Assembly: GCA_024516035.1 (NCBI GenBank)
Contig: CM044962.1
Coordinates: forward strand, 7,412,659-7,476,658
Origin: Bactericera cockerelli
Taxonomy: Eukaryota; Arthropoda; Insecta; Hemiptera; Triozidae
Length of the DNA stretch: 64,000 nt
Direction of reading: 5' to 3'
Shown piece by piece: positions 41,901-51,409 of the stretch (position 1 is its first letter; each line of letters starts with the position of its first letter). The translations under genes and the position numbers were made by a program. Under the pieces are notes generated by a model. That model saw only the letters and a list, made by a program, of their open reading frames with translations. It had not been told where the DNA came from and made no database searches.

Positions 41901-43845
41901 CATGCCCGAGTGAATGCGGAAGTGAACCTGAGAGAGAAAACAAAAGCGTTTCTTTGTAACAATTATATATTCATAATAATAATTCCGTGTCCGTGAGATA
42001 GGTATTGATACTTAAATCACGGTGGTGAGAGGATTATATGGACACTTGTAGGGCCGCATGCCCGAGTGAATGCGGAAGTGAACCTGAGAGAGAAAACAAA
42101 AGCGTTTCTTAAGTGTTAAGTGGCAGAGAATGCCTAAGGCATTAACTTCGCCCCGGATTACAAAACAATTGTTATTAAAAATTCATATTAATCTTTATTT
42201 CTTTTTGTACATTCTTGTAAGTTTTTTTTATTTTAATTTATTGTTACTTTTTTTGTTGTGTTGATGATTGTTTTGTAAAAAAAATTAAGTGTAAATAAAT
42301 AAATAAAAATAAATTTCTTTGTAACAATTATATATTCATAATAATATAATAATTTCGTGTCCGTGAGATAGGTATTGATACCTAAATCACGGTGGTGAGA
42401 GAATTATATGGACGCCCAGACCCAATGTCTAGGCTCCTTTCATGTCCATTGATTCTATTTGGTTTTAAACGTCCTGACTTGACGTAGACAGGACGGGGGT
42501 TTTACCCTCCATTCGCTGGGAATCGTACCAGCTACCCACATTAACCTCACCCAGCCTGGGTAGGGCCGGAATCGCCAGCCTCACAGGTTCGGAGGGAACA
42601 GAATTTTCTCTGCGAAAAGTCTGCTCCAACCGGGAATCGAACTCAGGATCTCTGGACTACAGGCAGTAGTCACAACCGTTACGTCACGGATTCATAATAT
42701 CAAACTAGGATTCATTGTCACAAGATTAAAAGCTTGACTTGTCTATATCATAGACTGTGAAAGATTTAGAGAGCAGTCTAACACTAGTTTCGTCCTTATT
42801 TGGACTCATCAGTTAGACTCATCTCGTTAGGGAAACAAGGGAATAAATTCAACTTGTTTAACATCCAATACGTAACAATTATATATTCATAATATGAGAC
42901 CAGCATTTATTGTCACAAGAATTTATTCTCCCGCGTTTCTTTTTATTTTTAATATAAAAATAAAATCTTTGTGATATCATATCACAATTCTTGTAATGGC
43001 ATGTCAATTACTAGCATAAAGTCTGTATTTTTCACGTTTGCACTAGCTTTGCTTATTTGCCTTTGAGCAAAGTCAGTAAAGAAGTGGAAACATCAGACTT
43101 CAATTAACTTGCTTCTGGGGGCCCTTGTTAATTATTAGCCTCCTTGTATAAACTTGATGAAAATATAAAATTTGGAGACCATCGAATACGATGATGATAC
43201 TCCATGATGATGGCTATTAGTTTTAAAGAAATTTCGGAACATTAAATAAACAAAAGTTTCACTAAATTAAAACAAAACACTGATATTGTTGTAACCAGTT
43301 TAGCTACAGCTGGGAGGAGTAATGGTCTCCAGAAAACTTTAAAAAAAAATGAGTGTTTCACAGCTTTTTTTATTTCGTAGCAATGAAACAGGAGCTACTT
43401 TAGACGCTTGTGGTCTGTGTTGTAGCCTGCCCATCTGATGGGCGAGAAGTGACACAATACATACACAGTAAAACTTATTATTATAAATAGTCAAACTATA
43501 CGATGAAAAAATATAAAACCATTTTTCAATTATATATTGATAATATTTATGTATTGTTACATATTGGATGTCAAACAAGTTGTATTTATTAAAACTATTT
43601 TTTTTAAATACCTTCATATGATGCGGAGAAGAGAAGCACTTGTTACACTCCCGACACACATTATTCTTCTTGTGACTCGCGCTCCCCGGCTTCACACCTC
43701 CAGGCTTCACATCCACCACATCCAAATCATTCACATCCACATCCAGCTCGAAAATCATGTCCTCCTCCCTGTCCACTTCCTCGTCATCCATCTCCACAAT
43801 GATGAATCTGAGCAGGTTTGAAACAAATAAATAAATCACAAGAGG

Positions 43846-43879
<34 letters not shown>

Positions 43880-46875
43880 AAATTAGAGCAAAAAATTTTT
43901 TTTTACAAAAACAAACACAACATTTCCGATTTCTAATATTAGAAATTTCTCGGAGGTAAAACTTTATAAAAAGAGAAATATGGACTTGTATCTTTGTAGG
44001 TGCAAAAATTTTAGGTTACGTGATGAATCCAAGGTAAATTGGTGTGGTGTGTGTGTGTATCTGATGGATTGGCAAAACGGGTGCAGCTCACTTTGATGTC
44101 TTTTTTACATTGTAGAGAAACGACCCCACACAAAATAATAATAACGCAAATCAAGAAAATTATAAGGAGTACAAAAATGCATGATTGTACGCATCAGTAG
44201 AGCCATGCGGGCCATGCCTCAGTCTAATTTTAAAATTTTCAACCTATTCCGAATTTTGGGCAAAATCATTCTTGTCTTAAAAGAGTAACCAAGTGAGGTC
44301 TTCTATTCACCGAACCACTAGTTATTGTGAAATGAAGAAATTGTTTAACGCCCGAATTATGAAACAGGATTATATTAACTGATCCTACACTTTCCCTAAA
44401 CACGCTCTCTGGTGGGAACTTCAAATCAATCACAGTGCATTTATATCAACTTTTTATGCTGGTATGCAGAGACGTTTTTTTTTTATAACTATAGGGTTCA
44501 CTGTAGGGTGGTGTCGAGCTTGCTATAGGGAAAACTTCGACCTTGACAATTCTTTCAATCTCTTCTTTCAAGAGACATCTGAATGCGCATGCGCACAGGC
44601 GCTTCAAACAAACGTCTCTGCATAAAAAAATCAGCTGAAGGGACGAATCCCTACAGTGAGGACTCCGCATACTACCCTTAGTGATAGTCACTTGGATTCT
44701 AACAAATCCTAGATATTTAATTCTATTTCATAATTTGGCCCTTACTCTTTATCTGCAGGTGTCTCGTGCTTGATAGACTCTAACTTGGATGGTATGAGGG
44801 TCACAATGTTACCGTCTGGTAGTTTGATCATCTGATCTGCACCTGTGGATCAATCAGTTGTTACGATTAATAAAAAAATACCTTATTGGTTAAAATAAGG
44901 CAGTTTCGAAATCCCAAATCTCCCTTTCCACCGTCAAATTTTGTTCAAATAACCCAATCAGAAGTGTTTTTTTTTTTAGTTAAAAGTTATCATATTGATC
45001 TACAGAAGTCCAGGTTACAAGTCTGTTGCCTTATTGATAAAGCTACTAAGGTTGATCAATCAAAAGTATTGTTTGCCCAAATAACCCAATCCAAGTGGAG
45101 GGGTTATGAGATTGATGGTCTCTAACCAATTTAAGTGGAAAAGTTGGCTTGTCCTGGAACCACATATTTCAATGTGTGATGAAACATTGCGAAAAAATAT
45201 ATTTTTTTTTTTTTTTTTTTTTTAAATAGAGCCATAAATTTTTGTTTTATATTCTCAGACTGGCCTTTAATTTTTAATTAACAAAGACTGTTTTATAAAT
45301 ATTTAAGTATTAATGCCAGTGTCAGGGTAGGTTTATCAAAAAAAAAATGCATCAGACAATCTTACACAGAAGATCTGAGTTGAAGGTGAGGACTCCCAGA
45401 GTTCCATCTTCCAGTTGAACAACTTGGCCCTCCATTGACTGGGGTTCATTCTCCGCTTTGACAATGCTGAGATCTGAGTTGCACTCTTCCTTAATGTTCT
45501 GGTCTATGTAGAGAACAATTTGAGAAAAAAGAGAAAGACCAGACATTTTATTAAAACAGTTAACAAGCAACAAGGTAGTCAATGTGGTTACGGTGCTATA
45601 CTTGTGTTGTCAACAATGAAGAACATGGATCCCTGATCTGTGGTTTGAATACTACCCAATGCTTGGAATTTTATGTCAAAACTTCACTGGGTAGCTCAGC
45701 ATTATAAAACTATAAATTTGATCATTTATAATATTTATTTATGTCCACAATACCAAAACTGGTCAATATCCATTCAAATAACCAATCATTCTTACTCACA
45801 AGGCATAAGTGATGGTTTCCAGAATTTAAAGACCATTAAAACCTTGGGAAAACTACAATCTACCCTGGCTTATTATTATTATTATTATTATTTTGAAAAC
45901 TATATTAACCTTTTTTATTTTTATTTTCGCAATAAAGTCTTCTATTTCTCCATGAAATGTCATTCTCAATTTTTTTTTTTTTTTTTTTTTTTTGCACCAT
46001 TAATTAGAATAATATATTTCATTCTCAATATATTTCATCTCATGGATAGTTTGGACTCAGCTTATTTTCTTTTTACATCCTTATACGTAAAATATGGCTT
46101 GATTATTTTTGTTTTTAACCTTGCATTTAAGGAAGAAATAAACCCAAAAGTAATATCTCACCTGAGACCAGAATGAGGCTTCCATCTGACACATCTTCCA
46201 GTGAAAATACAGAAGCATCTTGATCATTGATGTTTGATGTATCACAGAAAACATCAAATGGCTGCAAGGAAGGTGACTTTTCTTCTTCAACACAGAAAGG
46301 ATCCAGAAGATTGGAATTAATGAATTCAGAAGCTCCATCACTTGAGTCTATAACTGGAAACAGATCAAATATTTTAGTACCAGTGTAAATGGCAAGTTGA
46401 ATACATCAGTTCTCATTCTGTCACTTAAGTTAAGCAATGTCCAGCAAGGTTAAGACTTAGATAAATAACCATTCAAATTTTAACCCTTATAATGTTGCTT
46501 TTTTAGCTTAACCCAGGCCAAGTGAGCTTAATGTGGGTAGCTGGCTGGTAAGGATGAATTTTTAACCTTCCATCCTTCAAAAAAACTCTACCGAATTATA
46601 CCTCTGTGGAGCTAAGTCTAGATATTGCATGTAGTCTTAGATAGGGAAAACTGATGCAAAGTCATGAGGTTCTCAAATTTGTCCATTAGTTTTGCCCTAA
46701 AAAAGTGTGCAAACAATAGAAAACACACAGCTTTTAATAATTAATGATGATACTGATTTTTTGAAGCTTATGCTAAAAAGTAAACAGTCAATTTTTGCTC
46801 ACCAACAGCATTCAAGTGGTTTAGATCATCTAAGATATCTGAATCATTTTCAATGTGAATTTCCAAGGTGTCCAT
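34870..46875 (-). CDS. ZNF143: ZNF143/ZNF76-like (Staf) zinc-finger transcription factor (whole gene, 9 coding exons)
   Basis: Coding exons are 46875-46803, 46353-46162, 45503-45366, 44842-44746, 43807-43612, 40646-40445, 38513-38305, 36236-36057 and 34977-34870. All are GT-AG and in phase, giving 464 codons plus stop. The N-terminal part is acidic and holds [11 protein letters not shown], like the activation repeats of vertebrate ZNF143. Seven consecutive C2H2 fingers (residues about 220-420) match ZNF143/ZNF76 closely, including [33 protein letters not shown] and [11 protein letters not shown]. The family binds promoters of snRNA and mRNA genes and anchors chromatin loops. Only 35 residues follow the last exon with fingers, much shorter than the vertebrate C-terminus. 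Orthology to ZNF143 versus ZNF76 is not resolved. Confidence 0.94.
35190..35335 (+). repeat. Repeat module 'ggtagccagacagtggagg', copy 4
   Basis: It reads CATCGTGAACGATGGTAGCC and GGAGGAATGACTCAGCAC and closely matches 16262. Confidence 0.75.
35336..35482 (+). repeat. 43-bp tandem array from the module end, about 3-4 copies
   Basis: The unit is CTCCCTGTTTATAGTCCCCC plus AGAACCAAGCCAATGCTGG. The unit length differs from the 38-bp array at 16411, so the same module end expanded independently. Confidence 0.82.
35720..36056 (-). repeat. 170-bp duplication containing the ZNF143-like exon 8 end and donor
   Basis: An exact copy of the exon 8 end (ACCACCATACGG) and donor GTGAGTGG lies at 35880-35918, 170 bp beyond the true donor. 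The spacer GGACCTGGAAATTGTTCTC is repeated three times between 35720 and 36010. Confidence 0.88.
36057..36236 (-). CDS. ZNF143: ZNF143-like exon 8, fingers 6-7
   Basis: It encodes [19 protein letters not shown] (finger 6, first Cys in the previous exon), then [20 protein letters not shown] (finger 7), then [10 protein letters not shown]. Codon-boundary phases; donor GTGAGT. Confidence 0.94.
36257..36966. mobile_element. MITE, CATAGCGTGTAGAAT family, copy 2, with nested insertions
   Basis: The ends match 17052-17280 and are flanked by the 7-bp duplication GTCAAGG. A second inverted-repeat element (TATTTTTCTTTCTAACC ends, about 36280-36534) and a duplicated CAGTATAAACAGAAAAGTG segment (36640-36815) lie inside. 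Confidence 0.75.
37175..37290 (-). repeat. Thr-like tRNA SINE, partial
   Basis: It has tail TTATCATATTTGTGTTAATT and head remnant 'acaccgacctcc'. It matches 18715 and 59085. Confidence 0.6.
37428..38132 (-). repeat. 34-bp array of ZNF143-like exon 7 end plus donor, interrupted by a MITE
   Basis: Minus-strand units read GAGAAACCATATGTGTGTCA, CGTCTCG, then GTGAGTA. Two unit types (CGTCTCG and GGTCTTG) alternate, making a 68-bp higher-order period. About ten copies lie at 37428-37774 and more at 38029-38132. The true exon end at 38305 is the proximal member. Confidence 0.95.
37775..38028. mobile_element. MITE with TCGACCATGGAATGAG ends, complete copy
   Basis: Inverted ends TCGACCATGGAATGAGAAAG and ACTTACGCCCCTTTCTCAT are flanked by TA. 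The flanking array sequence CATATGG shows the empty site. It is a 254-bp Tc1/mariner-type non-autonomous element inside the exon 7 donor array. Confidence 0.88.
38133..38286. mobile_element. Second copy of the same MITE, inverted and internally deleted
   Basis: It has the same right end and interior as 37775-38028 but in the opposite orientation, with a shortened first end (TCGACCTAAC). It is also flanked by TA within the array. Confidence 0.82.
38305..38513 (-). CDS. ZNF143: ZNF143-like exon 7, fingers 4-5
   Basis: It encodes [55 protein letters not shown] and ends EKPYVCHVS at donor GTGAGT. Confidence 0.96.
38676..38932 (-). repeat. Gly-tRNA-like SINE
   Basis: The minus-strand head is GCCTCCATGGCGTATTGGTT with CTGCCCGTAG loop. 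It has the core GGCTGGGTGAGG and the CGTTAAGACGGGCATCTAGC end. Confidence 0.82.
39452..39975 (-). repeat. 25-bp array of ZNF143-like exon 6 end plus donor (about 21 copies)
   Basis: The minus-strand unit is GAACACATACAG followed by GTGGGTTGAGTGA. It equals the true exon 6 end and donor (ACACATACAG/GTGGGTTG at 40445). Because 25 is not a multiple of three, all three frames stay open in 75-bp cycles. Confidence 0.95.
39976..40432 (-). mobile_element. LINE 3'-end fragment inserted in the exon 6 donor array
   Basis: A minus-strand frame (40152-40430) reads [37 protein letters not shown] and [10 protein letters not shown]. This is the usual end of Jockey/CR1-type polymerase proteins. The 3' tail is TTTGATTTGAATTTGAA. 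Array units lie on both sides. Confidence 0.75.
40445..40646 (-). CDS. ZNF143: ZNF143-like exon 6, fingers 1 (end), 2 and 3
   Basis: It encodes [36 protein letters not shown] and [20 protein letters not shown]. The acceptor is CCCTCTCAG and the donor GTGGGT. Both edges of this exon have extra copies in the flanking introns. Confidence 0.95.
40680..40985 (+). repeat. 3' tail module with ATGCC-TAA-GGCAT hairpin
   Basis: AAGTGGCAGAGA, hairpin and TAACTTCGCCCC are followed by a T-rich body and AATAAAGTG with (AAAT)n. Copies within the duplicated block are at 41325-41620 and 42115-42300. Confidence 0.72.
41085..42110 (-). repeat. Five extra copies of ZNF143-like exon 6 start with 3' splice site
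   Basis: Copies start at 41129, 41284, 41771, 41927 and 42083 (minus). Each has a CTCTCAG acceptor and about 43 coding bases (VHFRIHSGM...YKC), then breaks into the end of a Gly-like SINE (TATAATCCTCTCACC). The repeated unit is about 155 bp, and one pair is separated by a larger unit that includes the tail module at 40680. Confidence 0.9.
42345..42692 (-). repeat. Gly-tRNA-like SINE with long 3' tail
   Basis: The head, GGCTGGGTGAGG core and a tail ACATGAAAGGAGCCTAGACA...CACCACCGTGAT match 62112-62455 in the opposite orientation. The tail tip is also the piece present in each copy at 41085-42110. Confidence 0.83.
43340..43460 (+). repeat. Repeat of the 'catgaaacaggagct' family
   Basis: GAGTGTTTCACAGC, TTATTTCGTAGC and ATGAAACAGGAGCTAC match 3050-3200 and 6458-6680. 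Confidence 0.6.
43612..43807 (-). CDS. ZNF143: ZNF143-like exon 5, acidic region and start of finger 1
   Basis: It encodes [20 protein letters not shown], a VDVKPGG repeat, and [15 protein letters not shown], whose two zinc-binding His follow in exon 6 or at the junction. Codon-boundary donor GTATTT. Confidence 0.9.
44465..44622. mobile_element. MITE, TGCAGAGACG family, copy 2
   Basis: It has inverted TGCAGAGACGT ends flanked by TA. The interior TAGGGTTCACTGTAGGGTGG is shared with 2332-2481. Both copies are followed by AAATCAGCTGAAGGGAC, so the recognisable repeat extends past the inverted repeat. Confidence 0.78.
44746..44842 (-). CDS. ZNF143: ZNF143-like exon 4
   Basis: It encodes [20 protein letters not shown] and [12 protein letters not shown]. 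The 'LPDGNIVTL' resembles the family's 'VQLEDGTTA' activation repeats. Acceptor ATCCACAG, donor GTAAGG. Confidence 0.88.
45366..45503 (-). CDS. ZNF143: ZNF143-like exon 3, activation repeat
   Basis: It encodes [20 protein letters not shown] and [30 protein letters not shown] is the hallmark N-terminal motif of ZNF143/ZNF76. The phase forces the ACATAG acceptor. Donor GTAAGA. Confidence 0.9.
46162..46353 (-). CDS. ZNF143: ZNF143-like exon 2, acidic region
   Basis: It encodes [35 protein letters not shown] and [18 protein letters not shown]. Acceptor GTTTCCAG, donor GTGAGA; phases fit exons 1 and 3. Confidence 0.88.
46385..46575 (+). repeat. 5S rRNA-headed SINE, decayed
   Basis: AAGTTAAGCAATGTCCAGC, TTAAGACTTAGATAAATAACC (worn box C) and CCAAGTGAGCTTAATGTGG keep the order of the copy at 10251. 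Confidence 0.7.
46803..46875 (-). CDS. ZNF143: ZNF143-like exon 1 (start codon)
   Basis: ATG at 46875 begins [21 protein letters not shown] 3' splice site CTTTCTCAG at 46889-46891 shows a 5' UTR intron upstream. Donor GTGAGC. Confidence 0.82.
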
Positions 46876-47159
46876 TGTTGTCTTTCCACTGAGAAAGTTA
46901 GAAGAAATTTTCAAAAGATTTGCATTTCAAAAGTGAATCATAGAAACTTGAAGTGTCTACCTGTAAAATAAAACAAAGATGATAAAAAAAAAGTGATTAT
47001 ATTCATTGAGGAAAAAATATTTGTTCAATTTAATAATTATAGATTCAATTCAAATACCTAAACGAATATTTTTCATCTATTGATTTATAATCACACTTTT
47101 AGTGCTCTTCTGATTTGATCAATACTGATACTTTAGTAACAGTTATAATAATAATAATA

Positions 47160-47357
47160 ATAAAAATATTGACTTGTTTATTCTGCACAATTAAGATTAT
47201 TAAGTCCTATTATTCCAGCAGTAAGTCCAAGACATATTATTGTGTGGTAAAATTCCCAAGTGGGAGGATAACATGTTTAGTCCCAGCTGGGTTTCAAGCC
47301 CATGACCTCTGGATTACCAGACTGCTGCCTTTACCACTGAGCTACCAGGACAGACTA
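47160..47357 (-). repeat. tRNA-headed SINE, 'ccggtagctcagtgg' family
   Basis: The minus strand shows GTCCTGGTAGCTCAGTGGTA with worn box B, and body 'atcctcccacttggga'. Confidence 0.72.
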
Positions 47358-47879
47358 GTTGTGCTAGCAGAAGTAAATTATAGAATAATACCAGATGATA
47401 TCATTTGTCCAGAAAAAAAAATCAACTCTTCTCATTGATCTGTAGCTATAAGCTTCAACTGTTGTTAGTACCTCCTGGGAAAAAAGTTAAAAGATTTGAT
47501 TAGAGGCAGTTTGCGGTTCCACCCACTTACTACTGAATAAAAACAAAAACAACAACTAGCACTAGATGGATGATTTCAAAGTTATGATTCACAATGGTTC
47601 ATCTTCCATCAATTGATTAATAATTCAAATAATACCAAAGCTTAACACAAGCTGGGATTGGTTTGTTGATAGTTCTCATACCAATTGTTGAAATGGTTCT
47701 CATAACTGAACTATTACATTCAAACGTTAGAGACCATTGATACTTCTCCACACCTATGTTCCTGGGATGAATGGAATTATTTAATGTCCTATATGGCATC
47801 TCATGACCTATCATATAAAACCAACTTGCAATGAGGCATTTTGCTTTGTTCAAAAGTTATGGTCAAATTCCTGTTGTTC

Positions 47880-48373
47880 CCACAGATTGAGACCCTTTGG
47901 AATGAGACCCGTCCATTCTGTTGAGGTTTGTGAGCATGAATATTCTTCCATGCTCAATTTTTACCTAATGATATGCAAACCATCTTTACAACTACAGCAA
48001 ATACCTGAAAAACAGACATCATTGGTAAATAACTTACCTTTGTTATTCATTTTCAGTATTCTGGGAGACTGGAACTGTTGCTATCATTTACTTCCAGTTT
48101 TATGATATGTTGTCCTGTAATTTCAATGAAATTCTCACAGGATTTGGAGAGAATCTAGTTGACATTAGGGTTGGAAATAGAAGACCCGGGAAAGCTTTCG
48201 CGATAGAAAGTTATGATTTGAAGGAGAGTCTGTGGACTACGCTAGAGAAAAGTGTGGATTCTAGAAGGAAATCTGATCAAACTATGCACAAAACCTACAA
48301 AAAGCTTCAACATTCAACAACTGAAGCAAAAAATAATAATTCCAAAAAATTAAAAAGGATTTCCAATTTTTAA
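47880..48373 (+). other. Unassigned open frame, possible exon
   Basis: A frame ending TAA at 48373 reads FGENLVDIRVGNRRPGKAFA and IESYDLKESLWTTLEKS before a Lys-rich end. Possible acceptors (TTCAG, TCACAG) lie at about 48055 and 48135. The sequence is less AT-rich and more protein-like than its surroundings. I do not recognise it and cannot connect it to other exons. Confidence 0.25.
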
Positions 48374-48517
48374 ATTTCAACTTGGAATGAGAAGCTAGTA
48401 ACTTTTCGGATGCTTCAATTTTTTCCCCGCTAGTCGAGTATTAATTGGGGCCTGTTCCACAAGCTACTTTTATTGAAAAATTTCCATACGCAACGATGCG
48501 CAACCTTTTGATCTTAA

Positions 48518-48646
48518 GGGCGGAATTAATAGACAACATCAATAACTTAAGTCGTTGGTAAGTGTCGATTTTCCCTATCTTACACAGTACGCAATTCGTG
48601 ACTTAGCGCCACAGAGGTATTACAAAAACGTCTATTAATTCCGCCC
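48518..48646. mobile_element. MITE, GGGCGGAATTAATAGAC family, copy 1
   Basis: Inverted ends GGGCGGAATTAATAGAC are flanked by TTAA (left) and a TAA remnant (right). The interior holds GCGCCACAGAGGTATTAC. 129 bp. Confidence 0.85.
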
Positions 48647-48819
48647 TAAGTTGTGCAATGTTACAAATATCCTTTAAAATAATATTTAATCAAACATTTG
48701 AAATGCACAGAATGCTTGAAACAATTAAATTATTTCTTATATTTTTTACGCTACTTGACGAGCGCTCGCCGCCCGGCGAACTTGATAAAGTGAAATAATT
48801 TAAATAATCTCGACTTTTA

Positions 48820-48948
48820 GAGCGGAATTAATAGACGTTTTTGTAATACCTCTGTGGCGCTAAGTCACCGATTGCGTACTGTGTAAGATAGGGGAAACCG
48901 ACACTTACCAACGACTTAAGTTATTGATGTTGTCTATTAATTCCGCCC
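48820..48948. mobile_element. MITE, same family, copy 2 (opposite orientation)
   Basis: It has GCGGAATTAATAGACG and inverted TTCCGCCC ends, with TTAA at 48949-48952. It differs from copy 1 by few substitutions. Confidence 0.83.
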
Positions 48949-48955
48949 TTAATAC

Positions 48956-49052
48956 TTAGGGCTGAATTAATAGACGTTTTTGTAATACCTCTGTGGCGCT
49001 AAGTCACGGACTGCGTACTGTGTAAGATAGGGAAAACCGAAGCTTAGCAGTG
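48956..49052. mobile_element. MITE, same family, copy 3 (truncated)
   Basis: It starts AGGGCTGAATTAATAGACG and follows copy 2 almost directly. It stops after ACCGAAGCTTAGCAG without the second end. Confidence 0.75.
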
Positions 49053-49270
49053 ACTTGTGATCAGAGCGAGCTGGATTATTTTTCTTTAAAAAAACATTTC
49101 ATTTGTACGTTTTTAATAAAACAAGACCAAGCCGGCCACTCACGTACATATATTTTGCTCGTGATATTTTTCTGGCCCACGTATACATGTAATGTGATCT
49201 TTTGCCGAGATCTCATATGTTGCGCAGCGATGCGCAACAAAATATTGCACTCATTTGGGATACCGGTTTT

Positions 49271-49400
49271 AGGGTGGAATTAATAGACGTTTTTGTAATA
49301 CCTCTGTGGCGCTAAGTCACGGATTGCGTACTGTGTCAGATAGGGAAAATCGACACTTACCAACGACTTAAGTTATTGATGTTGTCTATGAATTCCGCCC
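49271..49400. mobile_element. MITE, same family, copy 4
   Basis: AGGGTGGAATTAATAGACG to GAATTCCGCCC with TTAA after it. Decayed relatives of the interior lie at 16830-16985, 26620-26700 and 46590-46680. Confidence 0.82.
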
Positions 49401-49518
49401 TTAATAAATCTGTAACATCATATTTCCCCTACCAAAAATGTATTGCTCACTTCTCACTGCGCAAACAATCTCAGCTGTGATAAAACTGGAAGAAGAGGAG
49501 GGTGGGGTGAGTGATAAG

Positions 49519-50265
49519 CAGTGTTGCCAACCGTAGGGATAAATCCCTACATGTAGGGATTTTTTCTGCATTTTTGATGATGTAGGGATGTAGGGACGGA
49601 TATTTTGAAAATGCCCTAAACGTAGGGATTTTTGGGAAAATTGATTGATAAATAGGTATTAGTCTAAATAATGGTCCACTGAAAATGACATTTGACATAC
49701 AAAATTAAAAAAAAAAAACTGAAAATAAAAAATGAGCATTTTCCCACGTTGAGCATTTTCCCAACCGAGTTTTGTACAAAAAAAGATGCGGCATCACTGT
49801 AATTTCGGCGTGTGTTTTGTGTTAAATCGTGCCAAAATTTAAAAATTTGCAAATTTCAATTAAAAATTTCCCACAAGGAAAAAATTGTTCCTGGATTGGC
49901 TAGCTGTCTCCTTTCCTCTTACTTCTCTCTCTCTGCTTAAAAAACAGTCAAAGTACCTAGGTACTCAGTAAATCCTGTCTAAAAAATAAAATAATAATAA
50001 TAATACCTACTAAAATTTTATAAATTCAACTTGATAAATTGTAGCTTTTATGTTTTTTTTTATTCTTATTTTCCTCTTTCCTCCCTTTTTAGTGACGTGG
50101 AATAAAAAATAAAGGTAAATACTATATTATTATAGCAAATAATATATTTGTATATTAATAATAATGCATCAAATATGGGACCTAAAAATGTAGGGATATT
50201 TTCCTAAAAGTAGGGATTTTTTTGCTTCTGGTAGGGATTTTCTCAAAAACCAGTTGGCAACACTG
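49519..50265. mobile_element. hAT-like non-autonomous element with 8-bp target duplication
   Basis: Inverted ends CAGTGTTGCCAAC and GTTGGCAACACTG are flanked by a perfect 8-bp duplication GTGATAAG (49511-49518 and 50266-50273). This is diagnostic of the hAT superfamily. The interior carries several TAGGGAT repeats near both ends and no transposase. Confidence 0.92.
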
Positions 50266-50869
50266 GTGATAAGATTTAAAATATATTGGAAAATTGAAAT
50301 ATTAGAGCCGATTCTTCATTTTTGCCAAAAACACGAACCACCTAACCTCAAAATCAGCGTTTCGCTCGAAATACGCTTACTTTTTGCAAATTCAGGGATT
50401 GGCAAGAATATAAACAAAATTGTGGCGGTAATTTAAAAAAAAACCTTCATTATGTGAAATTGAGGCGTATTTGGTGTTTGATCATTTGTCAAATAATAAA
50501 ATATAATAATCTTTACTCTATAGAAATAAACAACGGATTTGATTATTCAACAGGATTCAACAAACAACCATAAACATTATTTACGAAAAATTCTCTAGAA
50601 TAATTCATTTTTAATTCTCATTAAACTATCCCTTTTTCTCTTTTACCTTACTACAGTCATTGCTTCCCAGCTTCATTTTTTTCATATTTCTTCATCTGTT
50701 AATTTGCCGATGAGGTAAAGTGAAGTCGCTGAAATTAATGTTTTGGAGATCGCGCATGGCACTTGGTCTATTTTTGTGCATAAATTTAAAATCGTCGAAA
50801 TCAAATTTTGTTTCAACGAAATTCGGATCGCCCTAAAAAATTATTGCTTTAAACCTGGCGGGACGCAGT

Positions 50870-51128
50870 CATATATATTACTAGCGGGCTGTCGCCCGCT
50901 TTGCGGGCCGAGGCATGGCCGTGAAAGCAAAAAATCCTTTTTCGTCAATGGCAGGTGTTGTAGTGGGAGTTTCGAAAAATCCCGTCTTATTGCACATCTA
51001 GACTATAAGACAAAGCTACCTACCAAATTTCAGCTTCCTAGGACTTACGGTTTGGGCTGTAGAGCGATGATCAGTCAGTGGTCAGTGGTCAGTGGTCAGT
51101 GAGTGTCTTTGACATTTATATATTAAGA
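50870..51128 (+). repeat. Dispersed repeat with 'actagcgggctgtcgcccgc' start
   Basis: It begins with a GC-rich hairpin (GCGGGCTGTCGCCCGC) and contains CTACCAAATTTCAGC. It ends with four or five GGTCAGT repeats and ATTTATATATTAAGATT. It is similar in layout to dispersed non-autonomous elements of other invertebrates; the class is unclear. Confidence 0.5.
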
Positions 51129-51186
51129 TTATATACGAATGTCAAGGAACCAAGGTCTGTCGTAATCTAGCTTGTGATCAATTGTA

Positions 51187-51292
51187 TACTATGGACATGA
51201 AAGGAGCCTAGACATTAGATTTGGGCGTCCATATAATCCTCTCACCACCGTGATTTAGGTATCAATACCTATCTCACGGACACGGAATTATT
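51187..51292 (+). repeat. Isolated 3' tail of the Gly-tRNA-like SINE
   Basis: GGACATGAAAGGAGCCTAGA to CACGGACACGGAATTATTA is the same tail as 62345-62455, without a head. Confidence 0.75.
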
Positions 51293-51409
51293 ATATAATT
51301 GTATACTATTTGTAAAATATTTTTTTTGTAATTATTACTAAGTTACGCGCGCCCTAAAACTTTTTATATTCTTGTTGCAAATAATATTGAATGTTATAGA
51401 TGGCGGCAT

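Noticed and set aside
47880..48373. A selenoprotein-like reading (TGT TGA) joined to the 48137 frame
   Set aside because: It needs a weak donor and an in-frame TGA with no SECIS element identified; the match to known selenoproteins is too weak.
50870..51128. Helitron
   Set aside because: The start and AT-rich end are suggestive, but no CTRR end with a proper terminal hairpin could be shown.
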